This document shows positions 15,236 through 22,347 of a stretch of 43,023 nucleotides of DNA, one piece after another. Both the position numbers and the translations under genes were made by a program. Positions within the stretch are counted from its first letter, which is position 1. Every line of letters starts with the position of its first letter. Source of the stretch: Flavobacterium psychrophilum (GTDB taxonomy: Bacteria; Bacteroidota; Bacteroidia; Flavobacteriales; Flavobacteriaceae); the NCBI GenBank assembly GCA_003243255.1, contig QFQM01000015.1:1-43023 (forward strand). The letters are read 5' to 3'. The notes beneath the pieces are model-generated. The model did no database searches and was not told the origin of the DNA. It worked only from the letters and a program-made list of their open reading frames with translations.

Positions 15236-15670
15236 ATGGAAAAAAGAATGAACCTTTTTAAAGTTGAAGCTGAAGGATATAACACTATGCTTGCGTTTGA
15301 AAAATACCTTGCAGCATCTGAACTAACCAAAACACATAAAGAACTTATCAAGATAAGGGCATCACAAATAAACGGTTGTGCTTACTGTCTTGACATGCAC
15401 ACCAAAGATGCTCTTAAATATGGCGAAACCCAACAGCGTATCTTTACGCTTAGTGCCTGGAGGGATACGCCTTTCTTTACTAAAGAAGAACAGGCGATAC
15501 TTGCCCTTACCGAGGAGGTTACACTGATATCAAACCATGTTTCTGATGCAACTTACAATGAGGCTGTTGCCGTTCTTGGCGAAAAATATGTTGCTCAGGT
15601 TATTATGGCTATCATTGTTATCAATAGCTGGAACCGTATTGCGATCACTACGGGTATGATGCCGGAATAA
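15236..15670 (+). CDS. AhpD-like carboxymuconolactone decarboxylase-family protein
   Basis: A 144-residue all-helical protein of the CMD/AhpD superfamily. The redox motif is complete: RASQINGCAYCLDMHTKDA has Cys48, Cys51 and His55, the thiol pair and proton-relay residue of the AhpD alkylhydroperoxidase core. The length fits the single-domain group. It probably reduces peroxides or acts in a related thiol reaction; members of this group usually form oligomers in the cytoplasm. The upstream Crp/Fnr gene and palindrome suggest regulated expression in response to an unknown, perhaps oxidative or electrophilic, signal. No terminator is visible directly after it; a repeat element follows. Confidence 0.9.
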   Translation: MEKRMNLFKVEAEGYNTMLAFEKYLAASELTKTHKELIKIRASQINGCAYCLDMHTKDALKYGETQQRIFTLSAWRDTPFFTKEEQAILALTEEVTLISNHVSDATYNEAVAVLGEKYVAQVIMAIIVINSWNRIAITTGMMPE

Positions 15671-15682
15671 ATATCTTGTATT

Positions 15683-15778
15683 CCCAAGGCGATGCCTCGG
15701 GCTAGTATATATGACCCTTTCAGGGTCATTAAACCCTGAAGGGGTTGAATATATTAACCTCAGGTGTAACCTGGGGTT
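15683..15778. repeat. Left copy of the multi-hairpin repeat flanking the transposase remnant
   Basis: In order: hairpin CCCAAGGC/GCCTCGGG (15683-15701), hairpin GACCCTTTCAGGGTC (15713-15727), a third imperfect hairpin AACCCT-GAA-GGGGTT, then AACCTCAGGT/ACCTGGGGTT (15756-15778). A 49-bp core, 15712-15760, matches the right copy at 45 of 49 positions. Confidence 0.85.
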
Positions 15779-15813
15779 TTTCAATGTAATAAGATAAGCC
15801 CTGAAAGGTGTAA

Positions 15814-16234
15814 TTAATCCCAAACATAGCGTTCGTCATATCCCACGTTATACTCTTTAAGAAGAGTAATATATTCTTTTTGGAATGTTTGTTTGCTGTG
15901 ATGCTCTTTTTGGTTGGCGGTGTACCGTTTCACAATGTCAACCTTCCTTGGATTTACTGAAAAAGCGCCATATCCGCCCTGCCAATAGAAATTATCATGT
16001 TGTTTCCCTTGGCTTTTTATCCATTTCGATGAGCTTGTTTTTATTTCCTTTACAAAAGAAACAAGGCTTATGTTTTTGGATAAAACAAAAAGTATGTGAA
16101 TATGATCGGTTATTCCTCCAATCTGCAATGCAGGACTGTCAAGGTTTTTGCTCTATTTCAGGCGTTATGGTATGTTCGCGATATTTGGTGCTGAATACCA
16201 AATGGATGTAATTGTAGGCTAATGATTGTGGCAT
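15814..16234 (-). pseudogene. Decayed IS200-type (Y1, RAYT-like) transposase
   Basis: The ATG at 16234 opens a typical N-terminus (MPQSLAYNYIHLVFSTKYRE) and reads for 31 codons to a TGA at about 16139. The rest continues in another frame (KNLDSPALQIGGITDHIH) to the stop at 15814-15816. Compared with relatives I recall, about ten residues (the YIGGIC region) are missing at the junction, so a small deletion shifted the frame. The remaining part still has the metal-binding HIH of the HUH fold and the tyrosine segment KRYTANQKEHH. An intact enzyme would cut and move single-stranded DNA at hairpins. The same hairpin repeat flanks it on both sides, as for REP-associated transposases. It is probably inactive. 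Confidence 0.85.
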
Positions 16235-16300
16235 GTAGTTGTTTGATTTGGCTTATATGATTGTAAATATAATTAATTTATTTATTATCGATTATTATTA

Positions 16301-16394
16301 CCCATGACGTTATCATGGGCTATTATGTGTGACCCTTTCAGGGTCGTTAAACCCTGAAAGGGTTTAATATATTAGCCTCGGATGGAATCCGTGG
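16301..16394. repeat. Right copy of the multi-hairpin repeat flanking the transposase remnant
   Basis: Same order and orientation as the left copy: CCCATGA/TCATGGG (16301-16319), GACCCTTTCAGGGTC (16331-16345), AACCCTGAAAGGGTT, then CCTCGGAT/ATCCGTGG (16376-16394). The first and last hairpins differ in sequence from the left copy yet still pair, while the middle is nearly identical. The rest of the 275-bp gap before galE holds a terminator. Confidence 0.85.
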
Positions 16395-16447
16395 AGATAA
16401 TGAATTGATGTGAGGATTATCGATAGGAAAATTAAAATAAAAGGTAT

Positions 16448-16479
16448 AAAAAAACCGAAGCTAATGCTTCGGTTTTTTT
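16448..16479 (-). terminator. Terminator of the galE unit
   Basis: Stem AAAAACCGAAGC / GCTTCGGTTTTT around TAAT, with T tails on both strands, 31 bp beyond the galE stop. Confidence 0.88.
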
Positions 16480-16509
16480 ATAATGTGATTGTCTGAATAC
16501 TGCGACCGC

Positions 16510-17523
16510 CTACTTTCTAATCTTCTGTTCCCACTTCCATGCTGAAGCCAAAGCCTCATCAAGAGAAAGTTCGGCTTTCCAGCCAAGAACATTGTTGGCT
16601 TTATCAGTATCGGCATAGGCCTCAGTTACGTCGCCCGGGCGTTTGTCTACAATTTTATAGTTTAGTTTCTGTCCGCTTACTTTCTCAAAAGCATTGATCA
16701 CTTCAAGAACCGAACTTCCTTTGCCTGTTCCAAGGTTAAAAACTTCAACTTTGTCAGCGTTCGCTTTGTTTACAAGGCGTTTAAGTGCTGTAACGTGTGC
16801 TTTGGCAAGGTCTACAACGTGAATGTAATCACGTATGCAGGTACCATCCGGTGTTGGGTAGTCTGAGCCAAAAACCGATAGCTCTTTCCTTAATCCCATA
16901 GCAGTTTGCGTAATGAATGGCACAAGGTTCTGCGGAGTTCCTTTTGGAAGCTCACCAATGTTAGCCGATTCATGTGCTCCGATTGGGTTAAAGTAGCGTA
17001 AAAGTATTGAATTGATACCGCTCACATTTGCCACGTCCTGAATGATCTCTTCACCTATCTGTTTGGTGTTTCCGTAGGGAGACATAGCCGTTTGTATAGG
17101 TGCGCTTTCGGTGATAGGCATTTTTTCTGCCTGTCCGTAAACGGTACATGATGAGCTGAAGATAAAATGCGATTCAGGTTTTGCCTGAAGTCCCTGAAGC
17201 AGGTATACAAGAGCACCAATGTTGTTTTCATAGTACAACAACGGATTCTCAACGCTTTCACCTACTGCTTTAGAAGCTGCAAAATGAATAATGCCTGATA
17301 CATCGCTGTATTTTGCAAAAAAGTCTTTTACAGCTGCTTTCTCACGAAGGTCTATCTGTTCAAAATCCGGTTTTTTGCCGGTAATGGCCTTAATGCCGTC
17401 AAGTACTTCAATTGATGAGTTTGAAAGGTCGTCGATAACAACTACATCAAAGCCTTCATTCTGAAGCTCTACAACGGTATGCGAACCTATAAAGCCTAGT
17501 CCGCCGGTTACAAGAATTTTCAT
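16510..17523 (-). CDS. galE: UDP-glucose 4-epimerase
   Basis: A 337-residue cytoplasmic short-chain dehydrogenase that interconverts UDP-glucose and UDP-galactose with tightly bound NAD. The Rossmann motif is TGGLGFIG (Gly7, Gly10, Gly13). The catalytic pair is in YGNTK (Tyr150, Lys154), with the serine in FSSSCTVYG. Length matches E. coli GalE (338). It lies after a sugar-nucleotide aminotransferase on the same strand, 106 bp apart with a hairpin between, so it probably supplies galactose-type sugars for surface glycans and galactose catabolism. A good terminator follows. Whether it also takes UDP-GlcNAc cannot be decided by eye. Confidence 0.95.
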   Translation of the reverse strand: MKILVTGGLGFIGSHTVVELQNEGFDVVVIDDLSNSSIEVLDGIKAITGKKPDFEQIDLREKAAVKDFFAKYSDVSGIIHFAASKAVGESVENPLLYYENNIGALVYLLQGLQAKPESHFIFSSSCTVYGQAEKMPITESAPIQTAMSPYGNTKQIGEEIIQDVANVSGINSILLRYFNPIGAHESANIGELPKGTPQNLVPFITQTAMGLRKELSVFGSDYPTPDGTCIRDYIHVVDLAKAHVTALKRLVNKANADKVEVFNLGTGKGSSVLEVINAFEKVSGQKLNYKIVDKRPGDVTEAYADTDKANNVLGWKAELSLDEALASAWKWEQKIRK

Positions 17524-17556
17524 AGTCTGTTTTTTGGAATGGAAAATTGGTTTTTT

Positions 17557-17630
17557 GTTGTCGGTTGATGGTTGTCAGTTTTAAAGTCCGGTAAATGTTA
17601 TCCGGTAACTGACAACCATCAGCCATCAAC
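17557..17630. repeat. Imperfect 24-bp inverted repeat
   Basis: Arms 17557-17580 and 17607-17630 pair over 24 positions with about three mismatches, around a loop carrying TCCGGTA twice. It lies between the aminotransferase stop and the galE start. There is no T run, so it may be an mRNA-stabilising or attenuating structure or a dispersed repeat. Confidence 0.7.
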
Positions 17631-18760
17631 TATTTCAGGAATTCGATTACGCTGTCAGTAATGAATTTTATCTGCTCGTCGTCAAGCTCAGTATGCATTG
17701 GCAATGAAATAACTTCTTTTACCAACTGGTTAGTTACCGGGAAATCGGCTTCGTTGTAGCGTGTATCTGCATACGCTTTCTGGCTATGAAGCGGAATAGG
17801 ATAATATATAGCGCACGGAATGCCTTTATCAAGCAGGTGCTGCATAAGTGCATCCCTGTCAGCATTGATGATGCGTAATGTGTACTGGTGGAAAACGTGG
17901 CTGTCCTGATCGCCTGTCACTACCGGAGTAATGATGTTGGCATGTCCGGCAAATGCCGCGCTGTATTTTGCAGCTGCTTCCTGTCTTTTTACATTATAAC
18001 CGTCAAGCAGCGGAAGTTTTGTATTAAGCACTGCCGCCTGAACACTGTCAAGTCTTGAGTTAACTCCAACTACATCATGGTGGTAACGAACATACATACC
18101 GTGATTAACAATTCCCCTAAGTGTATGTGCAAGTGCATCATCATTAGTGAAGATAGCACCGCCATCGCCATAACAACCAAGGTTTTTAGATGGGAAGAAA
18201 GAGGTAGAAGCCGCATGGCCTATAACACCTGTTTTTTTCTTAGAACCGTCGGCATATTTATAATTAGCACCAATTCCCTGTGCATTGTCTTCGATAACAT
18301 AAAGGTTATGCTCAGTAGCAAGCGCCATGATTTCTTCCATATTGGCAGCCTGGCCAAAAAGGTGTACCGGAACAATCGCTTTTGTTTTTGGTGTGATCGC
18401 TTTTTTGATCGCTTCAACAGAAATGTTGAAAGTGTCCGGCTCAACGTCTACCAGTACCGGTGTAAGCTGTAGCAGGGCAATAACTTCTACGGTAGCGGCA
18501 AAAGTAAAATCGGCAGTAATTACCTCGTCGCCGGGCTGAAGCCCCATACCCATCATGATAATCTGAAGGGCATCGGTACCATTAGCACACGGAATAACGT
18601 GTTTAATGTCAAGGTAAGTTTCAAGGTTTTTCTGGAAACTATGTACTTGTGGGCCGTTGATGTATGATGTGGTATCTAAAACTTCCTGGATAGAAGCGTT
18701 TACGGTATCTTTAATCTGGTCGTACTGACTTTTCAGGTCAACCATTTGGATTTTTTTCAT
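17630..18760 (-). CDS. DegT/DnrJ/EryC1-family sugar aminotransferase, WbpE-like
   Basis: A 376-residue PLP enzyme that aminates a nucleotide-linked keto sugar. The PLP lysine is Lys192 in SFFPSKNLGCYGDGG. Other family hallmarks are CANGTDALQI (58-67), DNAQGIGA with the ring-stacking region, and YHHDVVGVNSRLD. The wording of these motifs is closest to WbpE/WlbC, which make UDP-3-amino sugars of glucuronic type from the 3-keto form, but the partner dehydrogenase and acetyltransferase are not next to it. It has a good promoter at 18784-18814 and likely heads a unit with galE. The product probably goes to O-antigen, capsule or glycoprotein glycans. Confidence 0.88.
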   Translation of the reverse strand: MKKIQMVDLKSQYDQIKDTVNASIQEVLDTTSYINGPQVHSFQKNLETYLDIKHVIPCANGTDALQIIMMGMGLQPGDEVITADFTFAATVEVIALLQLTPVLVDVEPDTFNISVEAIKKAITPKTKAIVPVHLFGQAANMEEIMALATEHNLYVIEDNAQGIGANYKYADGSKKKTGVIGHAASTSFFPSKNLGCYGDGGAIFTNDDALAHTLRGIVNHGMYVRYHHDVVGVNSRLDSVQAAVLNTKLPLLDGYNVKRQEAAAKYSAAFAGHANIITPVVTGDQDSHVFHQYTLRIINADRDALMQHLLDKGIPCAIYYPIPLHSQKAYADTRYNEADFPVTNQLVKEVISLPMHTELDDEQIKFITDSVIEFLK

Positions 18761-18783
18761 GATCGATAAATTATTAATCAGCG

Positions 18784-18814
18784 CAAAACTACTAATTTAA
18801 TGACTGCCTGCCAA
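18784..18814 (-). promoter_or_regulatory. Promoter of the aminotransferase (and perhaps galE)
   Basis: On the minus strand TAGTTTTG (18791-18784) matches TAnnTTTG exactly, with TTGG (18814-18811) 19 bp upstream as a near-TTTG -33. The start codon lies 23 bp downstream at 18760. Confidence 0.68.
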
Positions 18815-18860
18815 TGAAAATAGTATAAAGTATGTAATTTAGCACCTCAATTGTAAGCCT

Positions 18861-20087
18861 ATGTTTTTTCTGTATAATATCCTTACCATTATTGCCAAAT
18901 TTCACCTGAATCTGATAGCTTTTTTCATTCCCAAGATCAGGCTTTTCGTTGACGGTAGAAAGACTGTTTTTAGTACGCTGGAAGAAAAAATTCAGCCGGG
19001 AGACAAGACCATCTGGTTCCATGCGGCATCGCTTGGCGAATATGAACAGGGGCTGCCGGTCATGGAAAAAGTAAGGGCAATGCATCCTGATCATAAAATT
19101 GTACTTACCTTTTTTTCGCCATCGGGGTACGAGGTACGTAAAAATGCCACTACAGCCGATGTTATCGTTTACCTGCCGATGGATACCCTGGCAAATGCCA
19201 AAAGGTTCCTGTCGATAGTAAAGCCGGAAAAGGTGTTTTTTATTAAATATGAATTCTGGCCGAATTACCTTAACCAACTGAGCAAAACTGATGCTAAGGT
19301 TTATCTTATTTCAGGGTTTTTCAGGGCAGACCAGGTATTCTTTAAATGGTATGGAGGTTTTTACAGAAAAGCATTAAAGACCTTCAATCACTTTTTTGTG
19401 CAGTATGAAAGTTCAAAAATGTTATTGCAAAGCATAGGTTTTAATAATGTGACCATAAGCGGCGATACCCGCTACGACAGGGTAAGCGAAATACTGGAAC
19501 GTGACAACGCGTTACCTTTTATCGAAGAATTTAAAAATGATAAGACTACGGTTGTTTTTGGGAGTTCATGGCCTAAAGATGAAGCCATGTTTACCGATTT
19601 TATAAATACGGCAGTTGATACTAAATTTATCATTGCGCCACATACCACAGGCGAAGACCACATTAATGATATAAAGAACAGTATCACTAAAAAAGTAATT
19701 TTGTTCTCGGAAAAAGAAGGGATGAACCTTGCCGAATATGATGTGCTGATCATAAATACGATAGGGATACTGACCAAGATATACAGCTATGCCGATGTGG
19801 CTTATGTTGGCGGAGGATTTGGTACAGCAGGATTGCACAACATTCTTGAGCCGGCTGCTTTTGGTGTGCCGATTATCATTGGTCCGAATCACCAGAAATT
19901 CCCCGAAGCGGTAGCTTTGGTTAATATGGGCGGATGCCTGGCGGTAAGCACTAAGGAAGAGATGAATGATGCACTTTCATCGCTGGTTTATAATGATGAT
20001 GTGCGTTATGAAACCGGCCATGTTGCAGGAACATTTGTAAGCATGAATCGTGGCGCGGTGAATATCATCCTTAAAAATATCGACTGA
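18861..20087 (+). CDS. waaA: 3-deoxy-D-manno-octulosonic acid (Kdo) transferase
   Basis: A 408-residue inner-membrane GT-B glycosyltransferase that adds Kdo from CMP-Kdo to the lipid A precursor. An N-terminal hydrophobic anchor (about 1-23) precedes the acceptor domain with WFHAASLGEYEQGLP; the Glu of SLGE corresponds to the catalytic base in Aquifex WaaA. The C-terminal donor domain has VVFGSSWPKDE, VAYVGGGFGTAGLHNILEPAAFGVPIIIGPNHQKFPEA, as expected for CMP-Kdo binding. It overlaps the following acetyltransferase gene by one base (TGATG), so the two are co-transcribed. It is divergent from the aminotransferase gene. The number of Kdo residues added is not known. Confidence 0.95.
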   Translation: MFFLYNILTIIAKFHLNLIAFFIPKIRLFVDGRKTVFSTLEEKIQPGDKTIWFHAASLGEYEQGLPVMEKVRAMHPDHKIVLTFFSPSGYEVRKNATTADVIVYLPMDTLANAKRFLSIVKPEKVFFIKYEFWPNYLNQLSKTDAKVYLISGFFRADQVFFKWYGGFYRKALKTFNHFFVQYESSKMLLQSIGFNNVTISGDTRYDRVSEILERDNALPFIEEFKNDKTTVVFGSSWPKDEAMFTDFINTAVDTKFIIAPHTTGEDHINDIKNSITKKVILFSEKEGMNLAEYDVLIINTIGILTKIYSYADVAYVGGGFGTAGLHNILEPAAFGVPIIIGPNHQKFPEAVALVNMGGCLAVSTKEEMNDALSSLVYNDDVRYETGHVAGTFVSMNRGAVNIILKNID

Positions 20088-20536
20088 TGCAGGCAGTATT
20101 CAAACCCATAGAAGCGCAGGATATTCCTTTGGTAATTGCCATGATGGAAGAATTCTATGCTATTGATAACTATCCGATTGACGTGAATGTATCACGCGGA
20201 CTCATGCATGAGTTTCTGGAGAATGAGGCATTGGGAAGGGGATGGCTGATACTGAAAGAAAACGAGCCTGTAGGCTATGTGATAATGACTTTTGTGTTTT
20301 CGTTTGAATACAAAGGCCGAATTGCTTTTCTGGATGAACTGTTTATCTCACCTGCTGCACGTGGCCTTGGTTTTGGCAAGCAGGCACTTGATTTTATCAG
20401 TGAACAGGCAAAGGCTTTATCGGTTAAGATAATTTACCTTGAGATTGAAGGTCATAATACCGTTGCCCAAAAGTTATACCTTTCTAAAGGTTACAGCATA
20501 CATAACCGCGGGCTGATGAAGCTGGTTGTGCAGTAA
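20087..20536 (+). CDS. GNAT-family N-acetyltransferase
   Basis: A 149-residue acetyl-CoA-dependent acyltransferase. The GNAT core is clear: the beta4 strand FLDELFISPAARGLGFGKQAL contains the acetyl-CoA pyrophosphate loop (R-x-x-G-x-G type), followed by LEIEGHNTVAQKLYLSKGY, the usual Asn and Tyr region of motif B. The start shares one base with the waaA stop, showing translational coupling. Substrate is unknown; the coupling to waaA could mean an envelope molecule, but small GNATs often have unrelated targets. It ends one base before the stop of a convergent small gene. Confidence 0.87.
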   Translation: MQAVFKPIEAQDIPLVIAMMEEFYAIDNYPIDVNVSRGLMHEFLENEALGRGWLILKENEPVGYVIMTFVFSFEYKGRIAFLDELFISPAARGLGFGKQALDFISEQAKALSVKIIYLEIEGHNTVAQKLYLSKGYSIHNRGLMKLVVQ

Positions 20537-20719
20537 TTATTGATTGTATTTTTCTTTACAAACGTGCTCTTGAGTGGTAATGGTATCACCATGGGTGTCA
20601 ACAACTTTTTTAGTTACAGTGCTGCATTCTTTATGGTCGTTAGAGACATTAATGAACATAATGGCACCAACAGTAGCAAACACTATTATGGCAATAATAG
20701 AGAAGATTCTAATTTTCAT
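20537..20719 (-). CDS. Small single-pass membrane or secreted protein, unknown
   Basis: A 60-residue protein starting MKIRIFSII at 20719. One hydrophobic segment (about 3-24) could be a membrane anchor or uncleaved signal, followed by a short polar tail with two cysteines (DHKECSTVTKKV and QEHVCKEK), which could form a disulfide outside the cytoplasm. A longer frame begins at 20749 but adds ten residues before the basic N-terminus and is less likely. The gene is packed tail to tail with the acetyltransferase. I do not recognise the family; it might not be expressed. Confidence 0.55.
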   Translation of the reverse strand: MKIRIFSIIAIIVFATVGAIMFINVSNDHKECSTVTKKVVDTHGDTITTQEHVCKEKYNQ

Positions 20720-20747
20720 AATGTAATCATTTACTGTAAATATAAAC

Positions 20748-20782
20748 AAAAATCCCGTTCGCCTTGGCGAACGGGATTTTTT
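20748..20782 (-). terminator. Terminator of fabD
   Basis: A 14-bp perfect stem AAATCCCGTTCGCC / GGCGAACGGGATTT with a 2-nt core loop and flanking A/T runs, 28 bp beyond the fabD stop. It also lies upstream of the small membrane-protein gene. Confidence 0.88.
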
Positions 20783-20809
20783 ATACTGTAAACTGTCAAC
20801 CGTAAACTG

Positions 20810-21694
20810 TTAACTCAAAACGGCAGCAGCCGTTTGCGCTTCAGGAGCGATTTTTTTCACAAGTCCCTGTAGTACGTTACCCGGTCCAACTTCTGTGAAA
20901 AGTGTACCGCCATCGGCAACCATATTCTGAACCGATTGTGTCCATTTTACCGGAGCAGTAAGCTGTATTATCAGGTTTTGTTTTATCTCGTCTGGGTTAG
21001 TTACTGCATTTGCCGGTACGTTTTGGTACACAGGGCATACCGGTGCGCTAAACGTAGTTTTTTCGATAGCAGCAGCAAGCTCTTCGCGTGCAGGCTCCAT
21101 CATAGGTGAGTGGAAAGCACCACCTACAGGCAGGATAAGCGCACGTTTGGCTCCGGCTTCCTTCATTGCCACACAGGCAGCTTCTACAGCATTAGTCTCG
21201 CCTGAAATTACAAGCTGACCCGGGCAGTTGTAGTTAGCAGGGACTACCACGCCTTCAATAGTTGCGCATACATCCTCAACCACTTTATCGTCAAGACCAA
21301 GAACTGCAGCCATTGTAGACGGAGTGATCTCACATGCTTTTTGCATAGCAAGGGCACGTTGCGATACCAGTTTTAGTCCGTCTTCAAAAGTAAGTGCTCC
21401 TGCTGCAACAAGTGCAGAGAACTCACCAAGGGAGTGACCCGCTACCATTTCCGGCTTAAAGTCTTCACCAAGGGTTTTTGCCAGTATTACCGAGTGAAGG
21501 AATACCGCCGGCTGTGTTACTTTAGTTTCTTTCAGTTCTTCGGCAGTGCCTTCAAACATAATGTCTGTAATGCGGAAGCCTAATATTTCGTTAGCTTTTT
21601 CAAATAGTTCTTTTGCAAGGGGAGATTTTTCGTAAAGGTCTTTTCCCATACCTGTAAACTGGGCACCCTGTCCCGGAAATACATATGCTTTCAT
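20810..21694 (-). CDS. fabD: Malonyl-CoA:ACP transacylase
   Basis: A 294-residue cytoplasmic enzyme that loads malonyl groups on acyl carrier protein for type II fatty acid synthesis. The nucleophile is Ser88 in AGHSLGEFSA and the catalytic histidine His195 in GGAFHSPMM. The N-terminal FPGQGAQFTGMG forms the oxyanion loop with Gln9-Gln12, and the Arg in SQRALAM binds the malonyl carboxylate. Length is slightly under E. coli FabD (309). It is a lone gene with a -7 box at 21731-21738 and a strong terminator after it; other fab genes are not in the window. Confidence 0.96.
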   Translation of the reverse strand: MKAYVFPGQGAQFTGMGKDLYEKSPLAKELFEKANEILGFRITDIMFEGTAEELKETKVTQPAVFLHSVILAKTLGEDFKPEMVAGHSLGEFSALVAAGALTFEDGLKLVSQRALAMQKACEITPSTMAAVLGLDDKVVEDVCATIEGVVVPANYNCPGQLVISGETNAVEAACVAMKEAGAKRALILPVGGAFHSPMMEPAREELAAAIEKTTFSAPVCPVYQNVPANAVTNPDEIKQNLIIQLTAPVKWTQSVQNMVADGGTLFTEVGPGNVLQGLVKKIAPEAQTAAAVLS

Positions 21695-21730
21695 ACTGTG
21701 AGGTATTTATTTCTGTTTTAGTTTGTTCGG

Positions 21731-21738
21731 CAAAAATA
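21731..21738 (-). promoter_or_regulatory. Promoter -7 box of fabD
   Basis: On the minus strand TATTTTTG matches TAnnTTTG exactly, 36 bp before the fabD ATG. No clear -33. Confidence 0.62.
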
Positions 21739-21856
21739 AGGTTTTTTCCATAGGTCGGCTTAAAATCATATTTTGTGTTTTTAATTTTATTGTGAAGGGC
21801 TTAATATTTAACATGTTAATTAACATTTCAGCGTAATCGCATGTCAAATATTGTCG

Positions 21857-21940
21857 TACATTTGAAAAACCTTATTAAAACCCACTGGGTTTTCCTAAAA
21901 TATTTTTTAATTAAATCCCTCCGCCTGAGGGATTTTTTTA
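21857..21940 (+). ncRNA. Candidate small RNA or leader with intrinsic terminator
   Basis: A consensus -7 box TACATTTG (21857-21864) is followed by hairpin AAAACCC-ACT-GGGTTTT (21877-21893) and then a perfect terminator hairpin AATCCCTC/GAGGGATT (21914-21934) with a run of seven T. No plus-strand gene ends here, so the terminator would end a transcript of about 65-70 nt starting near 21871. It may be a small RNA or an attenuator for the gene at 22018. The -33 element is weak. The gap 21695-22017 holds no other gene. Confidence 0.45.
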
Positions 21941-21949
21941 TTAATATTG

Positions 21950-21984
21950 AAAGAGTCACAGTAGGAAACGATCAGGCTCTTTTT
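21950..21984 (+). terminator. Second hairpin with T run before the 22018 gene
   Basis: AAAGAG (21950-21955) pairs with CTCTTT (21977-21982), followed by further T residues. The stem is short and the loop long (21 nt), so terminator function is uncertain. Confidence 0.35.
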
Positions 21985-22017
21985 TAATCCCCCCCAACCG
22001 ATAATCATGGAAAGCCT

Positions 22018-22299
22018 ATGTCCAAATTTGATAAATTGTCCCTCCGTTATGAGTATTCATGGTCGGACGCTGATAAGGCTAAGAATTTTAAAAACATATC
22101 TGATGACGATGTTATCGACAGAAATAACGGCTATCAGGTACTGGATTTTATGAACCGTTTTTTTCAGATGTCAGGCCTGATTTCGCTTGATTCTTTTCAC
22201 AGGCTCGAGAACCTGATCAAAAAACACATGCCCGAAAAATGCATCACACGCATAGATATGAATGTATGGCTCGGTAAGAACTGGAATAAACGAATATGA
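22018..22299 (+). CDS. Hypothetical protein, 93 residues
   Basis: I do not recognise a family. The protein is soluble and charged, with no signal peptide or membrane segment. It starts MSKFDKLSLRYEYSW, has an acidic stretch DADKAKNFKNISDDDV and probable helices (YQVLDFMNRFFQM, HRLENLIKKHM), and ends with WLGKNWNKRI. The start at 22018 is the only ATG in frame; another ATG 11 bases upstream is out of frame. It lies after the candidate small RNA and two T-tailed hairpins, so its expression may depend on read-through. Its compact, non-repetitive composition suggests a real gene. Confidence 0.65.
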   Translation: MSKFDKLSLRYEYSWSDADKAKNFKNISDDDVIDRNNGYQVLDFMNRFFQMSGLISLDSFHRLENLIKKHMPEKCITRIDMNVWLGKNWNKRI

Positions 22300-22301
22300 A
22301 A

Positions 22302-22330
22302 AAGCCCTCGCTTTCGCGAAGGTCTTCTCC
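22302..22330 (-). terminator. Terminator of the bestrophin operon
   Basis: On the minus strand, CCTTCGC-GAAA-GCGAGGG followed by CTTTTT, 26 bp beyond the bestrophin stop. On the plus strand the tail is poorer, but it may also serve the 22018 gene. Confidence 0.75.
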
Positions 22331-22347
22331 CCAATTTAACTAAAATC

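Noticed and set aside
15814..16128. Intact 104-residue transposase-like gene starting at a TTG
   Set aside because: It is the C-terminal part of an IS200-type transposase; the proper N-terminus lies upstream in another frame, so a frameshifted pseudogene explains it better.
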